The notes: generated from the letters alone by a model not told the origin. A stretch of DNA of 64,000 bases from Duganella alba (GCF_009674495.1 NZ_WKJN01000013.1:1-64000), one strand, 5' to 3'. Positions 17,347 through 26,334 are shown, counted from the first letter of the stretch. Made by a program: numbers and translations.

Positions 17347-18578
17347 AAACTAATCGACTCATTTTTGCGGCGCTGGCCGCCGCTGGTTTGATCGGTGCTG
17401 GCGGTTTGCTGGCTGTTACCAATACCGAGGCCGCGCAGGCCGTGCCGCCTGCCGCTTCGGCCGCCGCCGCGCCGGTCAACGTCTACGCCGGCATCGGCCC
17501 GGCCAACCTGAGTCCAGCGCTGCGCGACCATTTGCCGCGCGTGTACGTGCCCAACCTGCGCTCCAACGACGTTTACGTGATCGATCCGGAAAGCATGAAG
17601 GTGGTCGACAAGTTCAAGGTCGGCGTCGGCCCGCAGCACGTGGTGCCGGGCTACGACCTGCAAACACTGTGGGTGGCGAATAACGCCGAGCGCACCAACA
17701 AGGGCAGCCTGACGCCGATCGATCCGCGCACCGGCAAGCCGGGCACGCAGATTCCGGTGGACGATCCCTACAATATGTACTTCTCGCCGGATGGCAAATC
17801 CGCCATCGTGGTGGCGGAGGCCTTGCACCGCCTGGACTTCCGCGATCCGAAAACCATGGCCATGCAGTACGCCATCGACGTGCCGCAATGCGGCGGCATC
17901 AACCACGCCGACTTCTCGCCGGACGGCCGCTACGCCATGTTTACCTGCGAATTCGACGGCGCCGTGGCGCGCATCGACCTGGCCGCGCGCAAGGTGGACG
18001 GCTACCTGAAGCTGTCGATGCCGACCACGCGCTTCTCGGAAAAAGATCCGATCGACCAGCTGCTGGCCAATGAAGTGTGCAGCAAGAAGAAGGGCATGCC
18101 GCAGGATATCCGCGTTTCGCCGGACGGCAAGCGTTACTACATCGCCGACATGGATGCCGACGGCGTCCACATCGTCGATGCGGCCACCTTCACCAAGGTC
18201 GGCTTCATTCCCACCGGCGTCGGCGCGCACGGCCTCTATCCAAGCCGCGACGGCACCAAGCTGTATGTGGCCAATCGCGGCACGCATAACATCCACGGCA
18301 AGCGCAAAGGCAAGGGCCGCGTGACGGTGATCGACTTCGCCACCGAAAAAGTGGTGTCGCAATGGCCGATTCCTGGCGGCGGCAGTCCGGACATGGGCAA
18401 TGTCAGCGCCGACGGCAAGTACCTGTGGCTGTCCGGCCGCTTCGACGACGTGGTGTACCGCATCGACACAGCCAACGGCGACGTCAAGCAGGTCAAGGTC
18501 GGTCAGGAACCGCACGGCCTGACCGTGTGGCCGCAACCGGGCCGCTACTCGCTGGGCCACACCGGCAATATGCGCTGA
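17343..18578 (+). CDS. Secreted YVTN-type beta-propeller protein
   Basis: A 411-residue protein with a signal peptide or anchor (FAALAAAGLIGAGGLLAV) followed by YVTN/YncE-like repeats: RVYVPNLRSNDVYVIDP, NMYFSPDGKSAIVV, HADFSPDGRYAMF, DIRVSPDGKRYYIAD, GLYPSRDGTKLYVANR and GNVSADGKYLWLS. About seven blades can be traced, enough for a closed propeller. Such proteins bind partners or cofactors in the periplasm; some accompany quinoprotein systems. It overlaps the creatininase-family gene by four bases and lies two bases before metC, so the three are co-transcribed. Function is not known. Confidence 0.85.
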   Translation: MKTNRLIFAALAAAGLIGAGGLLAVTNTEAAQAVPPAASAAAAPVNVYAGIGPANLSPALRDHLPRVYVPNLRSNDVYVIDPESMKVVDKFKVGVGPQHVVPGYDLQTLWVANNAERTNKGSLTPIDPRTGKPGTQIPVDDPYNMYFSPDGKSAIVVAEALHRLDFRDPKTMAMQYAIDVPQCGGINHADFSPDGRYAMFTCEFDGAVARIDLAARKVDGYLKLSMPTTRFSEKDPIDQLLANEVCSKKKGMPQDIRVSPDGKRYYIADMDADGVHIVDAATFTKVGFIPTGVGAHGLYPSRDGTKLYVANRGTHNIHGKRKGKGRVTVIDFATEKVVSQWPIPGGGSPDMGNVSADGKYLWLSGRFDDVVYRIDTANGDVKQVKVGQEPHGLTVWPQPGRYSLGHTGNMR

Positions 18579-18580
18579 TC

Positions 18581-19753
18581 ATGACGATGAAAAAATCTCC
18601 GCAGACGGCGCTGATCCACACGGACTACAAGGCGCCGGAAGGCTTCGAGGCTTTCCCGGTCGGTATCCACCACGCTTCCACGGTGCTGTTCAAGAACGTG
18701 GCGGCCATGCGGTCGGGCGACTGGAAAGAGAAGAACGCCTATACCTACGGGCTGCATGGCACGCCGACCACCTTCACGCTGGAGGCGCGGCTGGCCGAGA
18801 TCGAGGGCGGCAACTACTGCCTGCTGGCGCCGAGCGGACTGGCTGCCATCGCCATGGTGGATTTCGCGATCCTGAAGACAGGCGACGACGTGCTGTTGCC
18901 GGATAATGTCTACAACCCGAACCGTGAGCTGGGACGCTGGCTGTCGGCCGATTTTGGCATCACCGCGCGCTACTACGATCCGCTGATCGGGGCGGGCATC
19001 GCGGCGCTGATTCAGCCGAACACAAAGCTGATCTGGACCGAGGCGCCGGGTTCGGTGTCGATGGAAGTGCCGGACCTGCCGGCCATCTGCAAGGCGGCGC
19101 ACGAGCGCGGCGTGCTGGTGGCGCTGGACAATACCTGGGCTGCCGGCCTGGCGCTGCGCGGCTTCGACCTGGGCGTGGACATCATCATGCAGGCGCTGAC
19201 CAAGTATCAGTCCGGCGGTTCGGATGTGCTGATGGGTGCCGTGATCACGCGCGACCGCGAGCTGCACGACCGTGTCAGCCAGGCGCATATGCGGCTCGGC
19301 ATGGGCGTCGGCGCGGACGATGCCTATCTGGTGTCGCGCGGCCTGCCGACCATGCGTCTGCGCTTCGACGCGCACGATGCGGCGGCGCGCAAGCTGGCGG
19401 CATGGCTGCAATCGCGTCCTGAAATCACGCGCGTGCTGCATCCGGCGTTCCCGGAATGTCCCGGCCACGAAGTCTGGAAGCGCGACTTCAGCGGCGCCGG
19501 CGGCCTGTTCTCGGTGATCTTCGACGAGCGCTATACCGAAGCGCAGACCGACCGCTTTGTCGACGCGCTCAAGCTGTTCAAGATCGGCTATAGCTGGGGC
19601 GGCGCCAACAGCCTGGTCATGCCATATCGCATCCAGCACATGCGCCAGAACTGGCCGGACAAGGGTACGCTGGTGCGCTTCAACGTCGGCCTGGAAGACG
19701 TGCAGGATCTGATCGGCGACATCGAGCGGGCATTGGGGGAAATGAATGAGTAA
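18581..19753 (+). CDS. metC: Cystathionine beta-lyase (MetC-type PLP enzyme)
   Basis: A 390-residue PLP enzyme of the Cys/Met metabolism family. Signatures are [14 protein letters not shown], the [10 protein letters not shown] strand and the PLP-binding Lys in [11 protein letters not shown]. MetC converts cystathionine to homocysteine, pyruvate and ammonia in methionine synthesis; other C-S lyases of the family look alike. Two in-frame ATGs (18581 and 18587) are possible. It begins two bases after the propeller stop and overlaps hisC by eight bases, an unusual setting for metC and a reason to keep an open mind about substrate. Confidence 0.88.
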   Translation: MTMKKSPQTALIHTDYKAPEGFEAFPVGIHHASTVLFKNVAAMRSGDWKEKNAYTYGLHGTPTTFTLEARLAEIEGGNYCLLAPSGLAAIAMVDFAILKTGDDVLLPDNVYNPNRELGRWLSADFGITARYYDPLIGAGIAALIQPNTKLIWTEAPGSVSMEVPDLPAICKAAHERGVLVALDNTWAAGLALRGFDLGVDIIMQALTKYQSGGSDVLMGAVITRDRELHDRVSQAHMRLGMGVGADDAYLVSRGLPTMRLRFDAHDAAARKLAAWLQSRPEITRVLHPAFPECPGHEVWKRDFSGAGGLFSVIFDERYTEAQTDRFVDALKLFKIGYSWGGANSLVMPYRIQHMRQNWPDKGTLVRFNVGLEDVQDLIGDIERALGEMNE

Positions 19754-20804
19754 GTTCTGGAGCAAGGTGGTACACGGCCTGACGCCCTACACGCCGGGCG
19801 AGCAGGTGCAGATGCCAGGCCTGGTCAAGCTGAACACCAACGAAAATCCCTATGGCCCGTCGCCGAAGGCCATCGCGGCGATGCAGGAAGCGGCCGGCGA
19901 CAGCCTGCGCAAGTATTCCGATCCCTCGAATACGGTGCTGAAGGACGCGGTGGCGCGCCGTTTCGGCCTCACGCGCGAGCAGGTCTTTGTCGGCAACAGC
20001 TCGGACGAGGTGCTGGCGCATACCTTCCACGCGCTGCTCAAGCATGACCTGCCGCTGCTGACGCCGGACATCAGCTACAGCTTCTATCCGACCTATTGCA
20101 GCCTGTATGGCATCGACGCGGTTTATGTGCCGCTCAACGAACGCTTCGAGATCGATGTCGCGGATTATGCGCAGCCATGCGGCGCCATCATCCTCGCCAA
20201 TCCGAACGCGCCAACCGGCATCGCCTTGCCGCTGGCGCAGATCGAAGCGCTGCTGGTGGCACATCCGGATCAGGTGGTGGTGATCGACGAAGCCTATGTG
20301 GACTTCGGCGCGCAAAGCGCCGCCGCGCTGCTGGGCCGCTACGACAATCTGCTGGTGATCCAGACGCTGTCCAAATCCCGCTCGCTGGCCGGCCTGCGCG
20401 TCGGCTTTGCGCTGGGCCACCCGGACCTGATCGCGGGTTTGGAGCGCGTCAAGAACAGCTTCAATTGCTATCCACTGGGCCAGGTGCAGCAGGCCGGCGC
20501 GGTGGCGGCGCTGGACGATGTGGCTTACATGGAGCAGACCTCGCAAGCCATCATCGCCAGCCGCGCGTGGCTGACGGCGCAGATGCAGGCGCTGGGCTTC
20601 GACGTACTGCCGTCGCAGGCCAACTTCATCTTCACCCGCCATCCGCGGCATGACGGCGCACAGTTGGCGGCGGCGCTACGGGAGCGCGCCATCCTGGTCC
20701 GCCACTTCAAGGCCGCGCGCATCGACCAGTTCCTGCGCGTTACCATCGGCACGGACGAGGAGTGCGCCAAGCTGGTCGACGCACTGAAAGCCATTCTGTC
20801 CTGA
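19746..20804 (+). CDS. hisC: Histidinol-phosphate aminotransferase HisC
   Basis: A 352-residue class II PLP aminotransferase. It shows [13 protein letters not shown] at the N-terminus, [23 protein letters not shown] and the PLP Lys in [15 protein letters not shown]. HisC transfers the amino group from glutamate to imidazole-acetol phosphate in histidine synthesis; paralogues act on aromatic amino acids. No other his genes are near, so this may be a second, non-his-operon copy. It overlaps metC and is followed by a putative LexA box 10 bases after the stop. Confidence 0.9.
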   Translation: MSKFWSKVVHGLTPYTPGEQVQMPGLVKLNTNENPYGPSPKAIAAMQEAAGDSLRKYSDPSNTVLKDAVARRFGLTREQVFVGNSSDEVLAHTFHALLKHDLPLLTPDISYSFYPTYCSLYGIDAVYVPLNERFEIDVADYAQPCGAIILANPNAPTGIALPLAQIEALLVAHPDQVVVIDEAYVDFGAQSAAALLGRYDNLLVIQTLSKSRSLAGLRVGFALGHPDLIAGLERVKNSFNCYPLGQVQQAGAVAALDDVAYMEQTSQAIIASRAWLTAQMQALGFDVLPSQANFIFTRHPRHDGAQLAAALRERAILVRHFKAARIDQFLRVTIGTDEECAKLVDALKAILS

Positions 20805-20813
20805 ACAAGTTCT

Positions 20814-20841
20814 GATATACTGTATGAAAACACAGTATATC
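20814..20841. promoter_or_regulatory. Putative LexA (SOS) box overlapping an extended -10 promoter
   Basis: A perfect inverted repeat with 10-base arms (GATATACTGT and ACAGTATATC) and an 8-base spacer; its core TACTGT-N8-ACAGTA matches the E. coli LexA consensus exactly. TATACT at 20816-20821, preceded by TG at 20813-20814, forms an extended -10 hexamer inside the repeat, so a bound repressor would block RNA polymerase. The start codon of the radical-SAM gene is 10 bases downstream. There is no T-run, so it is not a normal terminator of hisC. Confidence 0.85.
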
Positions 20842-20851
20842 GGGGCGCGCG

Positions 20852-22084
20852 ATGGAGTTAAATGACAAGCTGGAAATCCTGGCGGATGCGGCAAAATATG
20901 ACGCATCCTGCGCCAGCAGCGGCGCACCGAAGCGCAACTCCATCGGCAAGGACGGTTTCGGCGCCACTACCGGCATGGGCATCTGCCACAGCTACACGCC
21001 GGATGGTCGCTGCGTCTCGTTGCTCAAGGTCCTGCTGACCAATTACTGTCTGTACGACTGCCAGTATTGCGTGAACCGGCGCACCTCGAATGTGCCGCGT
21101 GCGCGCTTTTCGGTGGCCGAGGTGGTCAAGCTGACCACCGATTTCTATCTCCGCAATTACATTGATGGCCTGTTCCTCAGCTCCGGCATCATCCAGTCGG
21201 CCGATTACACGATGGAGCAGCTGGTGCAGGTGGCGCGCGAGCTGCGCGAGGTGCATCAGTTTCGCGGCTATATTCACCTGAAGACGATACCGGACGCCGA
21301 TCCCGCGCTGATTGCGGCGGCGGGCAAATACGCGGACCGGCTCAGCGTGAATATCGAGCTGCCGACGCAGGACAGCGTGCAGAAGCTGGCGCCGGAGAAG
21401 AGCGTCCACACGATCAAGCTGGCGATGGGCTCCATCCGCCGCAAGCTGGATGAAAAGGCGGAGGAGCCGAAGTCGCCGCGCTTCGCGCCGGCCGGACAGA
21501 GCACGCAGATGATCGTCGGCGCCGACGCCAGCGACGACCAGCAGATCCTGTCGACGGCGGAAACGCTGTACGGCAGCTATAAGCTCAAGCGCGTGTATTA
21601 CTCGGCCTTCAGTCCGATCCCGCAAAGTCCGAAGAGCGTGCCGCTGGCGCCGCCGCCGATGCTGCGCGAGCACCGCCTGTACCAGGCCGACTTCCTGCTG
21701 CGCAGCTACGGCTTCCAGGCGAACGAACTGCTGCCGGCCAGCGGCGGCAATCTGGCCTTGGATATCGATCCCAAGCTGGCGTGGGCGCTGGAGCACCGCG
21801 AGCATTTTCCGCTGGACCTGAACCGCGCCGAGCCGTATATGATCGCGCGCGTGCCGGGCATTGGCTTGCGCAACGCGCAGCGCATCGTTGAGTTGCGGCG
21901 CTTGCGGCAGGTGCGGTATGCGGACTTGTCGCGCCTTCGTTGCAGCATGAAGAAGATTTCGCCGTTCATCATCACGGCTGATTACTTCCCGGCGCGCGAC
22001 GCCAGCCCCTCGGAGCATCTGCGTCGCGCGATGGCCGACGCGCCGCAACAGATGAATTTGTGGCCGGAGTTGCAGGCGGCATGA
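20852..22084 (+). CDS. Putative DNA modification/repair radical-SAM protein
   Basis: A 410-residue radical-SAM protein of the type annotated as 'putative DNA modification/repair radical SAM protein', always paired with UdgX-like proteins. The 4Fe-4S motif CX3CX2C is at residues 66, 70 and 73 (NYCLYDCQYC). An SSGII segment and LSVNIELPTQDS follow in the barrel. The C-terminal part has a helix-hairpin-helix motif (ARVPGIGLRNAQRIVELR), which suggests DNA binding. Its stop overlaps the udgX start (ATGATG). The reaction is not known. A putative LexA box right in front suggests induction by DNA damage. Confidence 0.88.
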   Translation: MELNDKLEILADAAKYDASCASSGAPKRNSIGKDGFGATTGMGICHSYTPDGRCVSLLKVLLTNYCLYDCQYCVNRRTSNVPRARFSVAEVVKLTTDFYLRNYIDGLFLSSGIIQSADYTMEQLVQVARELREVHQFRGYIHLKTIPDADPALIAAAGKYADRLSVNIELPTQDSVQKLAPEKSVHTIKLAMGSIRRKLDEKAEEPKSPRFAPAGQSTQMIVGADASDDQQILSTAETLYGSYKLKRVYYSAFSPIPQSPKSVPLAPPPMLREHRLYQADFLLRSYGFQANELLPASGGNLALDIDPKLAWALEHREHFPLDLNRAEPYMIARVPGIGLRNAQRIVELRRLRQVRYADLSRLRCSMKKISPFIITADYFPARDASPSEHLRRAMADAPQQMNLWPELQAA

Positions 22085-23508
22085 TGCGGCAGGTGGTGCA
22101 ATCGTTTGATGCGTGGCGGGCGGCGGCGCGGGAGCTGATCGCGCGCCGCGTTCCGCCGGAATCCGTAGAATGGGCGTCGAGCGAGGCCGATGGCGATCTG
22201 TTCTCGGCGGCCGGAGGCGGGCCATCGGCCGCGTTGCCGGCCATCGCACCCGCTGGTCCGGAACTGCGTTTGCCGCGCGAGTTGATGGAGATGCTCGCCA
22301 GCGCGGCGTGCTTCAGCGCTGCGGATCGCTGGGCTTTTCTGTACAAGGTGATCTGGCGCTGGCATCTGGGCGAGCGCGATGTGATGTCGGCGGCGGACCG
22401 GGACGGCGCGCGCCTGTATGGCATGGTCAAGGCCGTCCACCGCGAGGAGCACGACATGCATGCATATGTACGTTTTCGCGAACGCAAGGAAGAGGATGGG
22501 GCGCCGCGTTTCGTCGCCTGGTTCGAGCCGACGCACGAGGTGCTGCCGCAGGTGGCACGGCATTTCGCCCGGCGCATGGGCGGCACGACGTGGATGATCG
22601 CCACGCCCACCGCCACCGTGCTGTGGGACGGCGAGCATCTGCACGATGCGCCGGCGCTGATGCGCAGCGCGGCCGATATCGACGACGCCGGCGAGGCGCT
22701 GTGGCTCACCTATTACCGCAGCATCTTCAATCCGGCGCGGCTGAATGCGGATCTGCTGCGCAGCCATATTCCATCGCGCTTCTGGAAGAATCTGCCGGAA
22801 GGCGCGATTGTGCCATCCATGGTCAGCGCGGCTGCCAATGGCGAGCGCCGCACCGGCCAGACCATGACGGTCGGCCAGCGCCGGGGCGCCACCACCATCG
22901 ACATCACGCCGGAACGCGCGCAGCCGCAGCGCGAGCAGCCCGATTCGCTGGACCAGTGCCGCCGCTGCGATTTGTGGCGCAACGCCACGCAGGCCGTGTC
23001 TGGCGTCGGGCCGAAGAAGGCGCGCATCATGCTGGTCGGCGAGCAGCCGGGCGATCAGGAGGATTTGCAGGGACTGCCGTTTGTCGGCCCGGCCGGCGCG
23101 GTGCTGGATCGGGCGCTGGCGGAAGCGGGCGTGGAGCGCGGCGCGGTGTATCTGACCAACGCCGTCAAGCATTTCAAGTGGGAGCTGCGCGGCAAACGCC
23201 GTCTGCACAAGACGCCGGCGCAGCGCGAGGTGTCGGCCTGCCACGTCTGGCTGGAGCAGGAGCTGGCAAAGGTCAAGCCGGATGTCGTTGTAGCGCTGGG
23301 CGCCACCGCGTTGAAGTCGGTGTTGCAGGACAGCGGCGCGACCATGAGCGCGGTGATGGATGCGCCGTTCCAGCATGAAGGCCGATGGGTGATCGCGGTC
23401 TACCACCCGTCGTTTGTGCTGCGTGCGCGCGATGAGGACAGCCGGCGGCAGGCCTACGAAGTGATCGTCGCCGGCCTGCGCGAAGCCTTGCGGCTGCTGG
23501 GCGATTAA
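22081..23508 (+). CDS. udgX: UdgX-family uracil-DNA-binding protein with N-terminal DUF4130 domain
   Basis: A 475-residue two-domain protein. Residues 1 to about 250 match the DUF4130 'probable DNA metabolism' type (AADRWAFLYKVIWRWHLGE, MHAYVRFRERKE). Residues about 280-475 are a UDG-superfamily domain with four Cys of a 4Fe-4S cluster, GEQPGDQEDLQGLPFVGPAG and the UdgX-specific loop KRRLH (His about residue 376). In mycobacterial UdgX the equivalent His forms a covalent bond with uracil-DNA. ATG 22081 overlaps the radical-SAM stop; 22084 is an alternative. Its stop overlaps that of the convergent membrane protein gene. Probably co-induced with its partner by DNA damage. Confidence 0.92.
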   Translation: MMRQVVQSFDAWRAAARELIARRVPPESVEWASSEADGDLFSAAGGGPSAALPAIAPAGPELRLPRELMEMLASAACFSAADRWAFLYKVIWRWHLGERDVMSAADRDGARLYGMVKAVHREEHDMHAYVRFRERKEEDGAPRFVAWFEPTHEVLPQVARHFARRMGGTTWMIATPTATVLWDGEHLHDAPALMRSAADIDDAGEALWLTYYRSIFNPARLNADLLRSHIPSRFWKNLPEGAIVPSMVSAAANGERRTGQTMTVGQRRGATTIDITPERAQPQREQPDSLDQCRRCDLWRNATQAVSGVGPKKARIMLVGEQPGDQEDLQGLPFVGPAGAVLDRALAEAGVERGAVYLTNAVKHFKWELRGKRRLHKTPAQREVSACHVWLEQELAKVKPDVVVALGATALKSVLQDSGATMSAVMDAPFQHEGRWVIAVYHPSFVLRARDEDSRRQAYEVIVAGLREALRLLGD

Positions 23509-23867
23509 ACCGGCGCCGCCTCGTTGCGGTTGATGCGGCTAATGCCGACGATCAGGCGGTACGCCTTCCACAGCCAGGCGCAGACCCAGATCAGCCACGC
23601 CACCGGGATGCCGATGAAGGTCATGAAGAACACGGCGCCGACGACGATCCACACCACATACCACCAGAACGATCGGATCATCCAGGTGTGATGGCTGTGG
23701 ACGAACGTGCCCTCGGTGCCCGGCCGTTGCAGGTAGTTGAGGATCAGCGGAATAATCGAAAACGCACCCAGCGAGAACACAAAGCTGACCCCGTGGATAA
23801 CGTACAGCCACCACGCCGTGGTCTTGGCCGAGTCCAGGCGATTGTCTAATATCAATTCTTGGGACAT
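23505..23867 (-). CDS. DUF4870-like four-helix membrane protein
   Basis: A 120-residue integral membrane protein with three to four transmembrane segments (ALA/Trp-rich; e.g. WWLYVIHGVSFVFSLGAFSII and YVVWIVVGAVFFMTFIGIPVA). It resembles DUF4870/TMEM-type small membrane proteins found across betaproteobacteria. Its tail meets the udgX stop in opposite orientation. Function unknown. Confidence 0.75.
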   Translation of the reverse strand: MSQELILDNRLDSAKTTAWWLYVIHGVSFVFSLGAFSIIPLILNYLQRPGTEGTFVHSHHTWMIRSFWWYVVWIVVGAVFFMTFIGIPVAWLIWVCAWLWKAYRLIVGISRINRNEAAPV

Positions 23868-23959
23868 GACGGTTCCTTTATGAGCAGCGATTAATCAGAG
23901 TATAACCACGCCGTTTTCCAACCTCCGTACGAGAGTGAACATAACGGCCAAAGACGCGG

Positions 23960-24838
23960 TCAAAGCGTCCGTTTGAGGAAGGCGGTGACGTCGGCGAAAA
24001 ACTCGGGCTGGATGGTTTCTCGGTCGAAGCCTTCCGGGTCTTGCGAGGGCTTGAAGTTGGGGCGCGTCATCTCGGGCGGGAACTTGCTCATGAAGGCGAA
24101 GTGGCCGGCGCCGGGGATGTCCTTGTGCTCGATCAGCGACGGGTCGCCCACGCCTTCGATGATCTTGTGGGCGTGCTCGATCGGCGTGATCTCATCCTTT
24201 TCGCCGGTGCGCATCAGGATCGGCAGGTTGACCGGCCGCAGCGAGCCGGCGATGAACCAGAACGTTGCGGGATTCAGCAGCACCAGCGTGCGGATGCGTG
24301 GATCGGGCGTAACCGGCACCGGCTCCGGTCCGGCATGTTCGCTCTTGCGCTCATACGGTCCGCTCCAGGCGATGCCGCCGGCTGCCGCCAGCGCCGTATA
24401 GCCGCCGATCGAATGGCCGATGACGGCGACGCCATGGCGTGTCACGTGCGGCGCCAGCACGGCGTCGGCCAGTACCGCGTCGATGCTCAACGTGATGTGG
24501 CGCGGACGGTTGGCCAGGTTGGCGGCGGTGCCGGCCAGCGAGTTGTCGGTGCGCGTGTTGCCAGTGTGGGCGGGCAGGGCGACCACAAAGCCGGCCAGCG
24601 CCAGGTGCTTGGCCAGCTGGCGATACGCCCACGGCGTGCCGGAGTGGCCGTGCGAGATGACCACCAGCGGATAGACGCCGGCGGCCGGCGCGGCGTCCTT
24701 CGCCACGTCCAGCGAATAGGGGCCGAAATGTTCGGTGTGCTCCGCGCCATGTGCGGGATACAGCACGGCCAGCGGAATCTCCGCGTCCTGCACGGCGTCG
24801 TGCACATTGCTCAAGCGGCATCCGCAACTGAGATTCAT
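23960..24838 (-). CDS. Alpha/beta hydrolase (dienelactone hydrolase / PAF-acetylhydrolase-like)
   Basis: A 292-residue cytoplasmic hydrolase. It has PLVVISHGHSG (oxyanion region), the nucleophile elbow GHSIGGYTALA, the acid in RTGEKDEITP and the His in GAGHFAFM, giving a complete Ser-Asp-His triad. It resembles proteins annotated as predicted dienelactone hydrolases or platelet-activating-factor acetylhydrolase-like. ATG 24838 has GGGAGA upstream; the longer frame to 25042 would overlap the divergent yfbM-like gene. Substrate unknown. Confidence 0.85.
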   Translation of the reverse strand: MNLSCGCRLSNVHDAVQDAEIPLAVLYPAHGAEHTEHFGPYSLDVAKDAAPAAGVYPLVVISHGHSGTPWAYRQLAKHLALAGFVVALPAHTGNTRTDNSLAGTAANLANRPRHITLSIDAVLADAVLAPHVTRHGVAVIGHSIGGYTALAAAGGIAWSGPYERKSEHAGPEPVPVTPDPRIRTLVLLNPATFWFIAGSLRPVNLPILMRTGEKDEITPIEHAHKIIEGVGDPSLIEHKDIPGAGHFAFMSKFPPEMTRPNFKPSQDPEGFDRETIQPEFFADVTAFLKRTL

Positions 24839-24896
24839 ACGTCTCCCTTTTTCGCATAAAATGCAATAGTGGCGATTATATAAGGAGCTGGCTGAG

Positions 24897-25400
24897 ATGG
24901 GTATGTGTGCATATTTTGTGCCGGTGACCGGCGAACAGATCGCGCTCTTCACGGAAGAGCCGGAAGAGCCGGATGAGCTGATAGCCTTCCTCTTTCCGAA
25001 CGACCTGGACCAGGAACCGGAAGGCCGGATCGACGCCGACAAGGCCTGGCACGCGATTCACTTCCTGCTCAACGGTTCCGCCATGCCGGAGGAAACCGAT
25101 CCCGCACCGGCGATCTTCGGCGGCGAGCCGATCGGCGAGGAGCTGGACTACGGCCCGGCGCGCGTGCTCCAGCCGGCCGAGGTCCAGGCGCTGGCGGCGA
25201 CGCTGGCCGGCATCGATGCGGCCCAGCTGCGGGCCCGCTACGTGCCGGAACAACTGACCGAAGCCGACATCTATCCGAGCATGTGGGACCGTAACGATGA
25301 CACCGACCTGGACTACGTCATCGAAAACTACCTGCGCATGGCGGCCTTCTACAGCGGCGCGGCAGAGCGCGGCGACGGCGTGCTGCTGTACATCGCTTGA
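24897..25400 (+). CDS. YfbM family (DUF1877) protein
   Basis: A 167-residue acidic protein with the DUF1877/YfbM pattern: MGMCAYFVPV at the start, DIDKAWH-like DADKAWHAIHFLL, LDYGPARVL and an ending VIENYLRMAAFYSGAAE. It is soluble and of unknown function. It starts 58 bases from the divergent hydrolase and is followed after 9 bases by the phosphatase gene, so the two are likely co-transcribed. Confidence 0.85.
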   Translation: MGMCAYFVPVTGEQIALFTEEPEEPDELIAFLFPNDLDQEPEGRIDADKAWHAIHFLLNGSAMPEETDPAPAIFGGEPIGEELDYGPARVLQPAEVQALAATLAGIDAAQLRARYVPEQLTEADIYPSMWDRNDDTDLDYVIENYLRMAAFYSGAAERGDGVLLYIA

Positions 25401-25409
25401 GGGGCTGGC

Positions 25410-25886
25410 ATGGCTAAACCGGTATCGGTGCTGTTTGTCTGCATGGGCAATATCTGCCGTTCGCCGACGGCGGAGGGCGTGTTCCGCCAGCGCGTGGAAG
25501 CGGCGGGGCTGGCGCACAGCTTCGTCATCGACTCGGCCGGCACGCACGGCTACCACGTGGGCGAGCCGCCCGACGCGCGCTCGATGGAGTATGCGCTGAA
25601 GCGCGGCTACGACCTGTCGGCGCAGCGCTCGCGCAAGGTCGCGGCGCAGGACTTCGAAGACTTCGATTATCTGCTGGCGATGGACCACGACAACCTCAAG
25701 CTGCTGCAGGCCGCGTGCCCGCCGCAGCACCGCCACAAGCTGGGCCTGATGATGTCGCACGCCACCCGCAGCGGCGCCGATGCGGTGCCTGATCCGTACT
25801 ACGGCGGCGGGCGCGGCTTCGACGTGGTGCTGGATTATCTGGAAGACGCTGCCGACGGCCTGCTGGCCCACCTGAAAGCGAAATAA
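25410..25886 (+). CDS. Low-molecular-weight protein tyrosine phosphatase
   Basis: A 158-residue phosphatase with the P-loop CX5R(S) in VLFVCMGNICRSPTAEG (nucleophile Cys11, Arg17) and the general-acid Asp in VPDPYYGGGRGF. The family dephosphorylates phosphotyrosine; bacterial relatives often control exopolysaccharide kinases, but no such kinase is near here. Likely co-transcribed with the YfbM-like gene. Length and motifs are complete. Confidence 0.92.
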   Translation: MAKPVSVLFVCMGNICRSPTAEGVFRQRVEAAGLAHSFVIDSAGTHGYHVGEPPDARSMEYALKRGYDLSAQRSRKVAAQDFEDFDYLLAMDHDNLKLLQAACPPQHRHKLGLMMSHATRSGADAVPDPYYGGGRGFDVVLDYLEDAADGLLAHLKAK

Positions 25887-25984
25887 GCGCCATTCGCCCC
25901 CGCCAAACGCGCATTCATGCCCACCTGCCGGCGATTGGTCAGATGGCGCGTGTGGCGCATGATGTTTTTGTCTACAGTTGGTGA

Positions 25985-26012
25985 ATCGCCATCCATTGTG
26001 AGAGATGGCGAT
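25985..26012. other. Inverted repeat in the leader of a small secreted protein gene
   Basis: ATCGCCATC and GATGGCGAT (9-base arms) around a 10-base loop, ending 22 bases before the ATG at 26035. No T-run. It could be a 5' UTR hairpin or an operator. Confidence 0.5.
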
Positions 26013-26034
26013 ACCACTGAAACGGGGACATATC

Positions 26035-26334
26035 ATGCGTCATTTTATTCTGGCCTGGCTGCTGGGCTGTTGCGTGGCGGGCGCCGCCAATGCGGCCGAT
26101 AGCGACGATCTGCAGGCAATGAAGGGAAGTTACGCGCTGGCCGACGGCCGCGTGCTGTACGTCAGCTGCCATCAGCGCACGCTGTACGCGCAGATCGACG
26201 CCGGGCCGGAAGTGGCGCTGAAAGCGGCCGGCGGCGCCGTGTGGCAGTCCGCAAAAGGTGATCTGCGCATCACGTTCCAGCAGCACGGCAATGGCGTGGT
26301 CAGCGGCGTGCAGCTGGTGGCGCGCCGCGAATAA
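26035..26334 (+). CDS. Small secreted protein of unknown function
   Basis: A 99-residue protein with a signal peptide (FILAWLLGCCVAGAANAAD, cleavage about residue 20) and a mature part of about 79 residues with alternating polar/hydrophobic strands (GRVLYVSCHQRTLYAQIDAG). I do not recognise a family. ATG 26035 is chosen over 26005 because it gives a standard signal peptide and follows a GGGG motif. Likely periplasmic. Confidence 0.7.
   Translation: MRHFILAWLLGCCVAGAANAADSDDLQAMKGSYALADGRVLYVSCHQRTLYAQIDAGPEVALKAAGGAVWQSAKGDLRITFQQHGNGVVSGVQLVARRE

Noticed and set aside
20814..20841. Inverted repeat as terminator of hisC
   Set aside because: No T-run on the plus strand, AT-rich arms, and an exact LexA-type core with promoter overlap fit an operator better.
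24839..25042. N-terminal extension of the alpha/beta hydrolase
   Set aside because: The extra 68 residues are Ser/Gly-rich, overlap the divergent YfbM-like gene, and a good ribosome binding site stands before ATG 24838.
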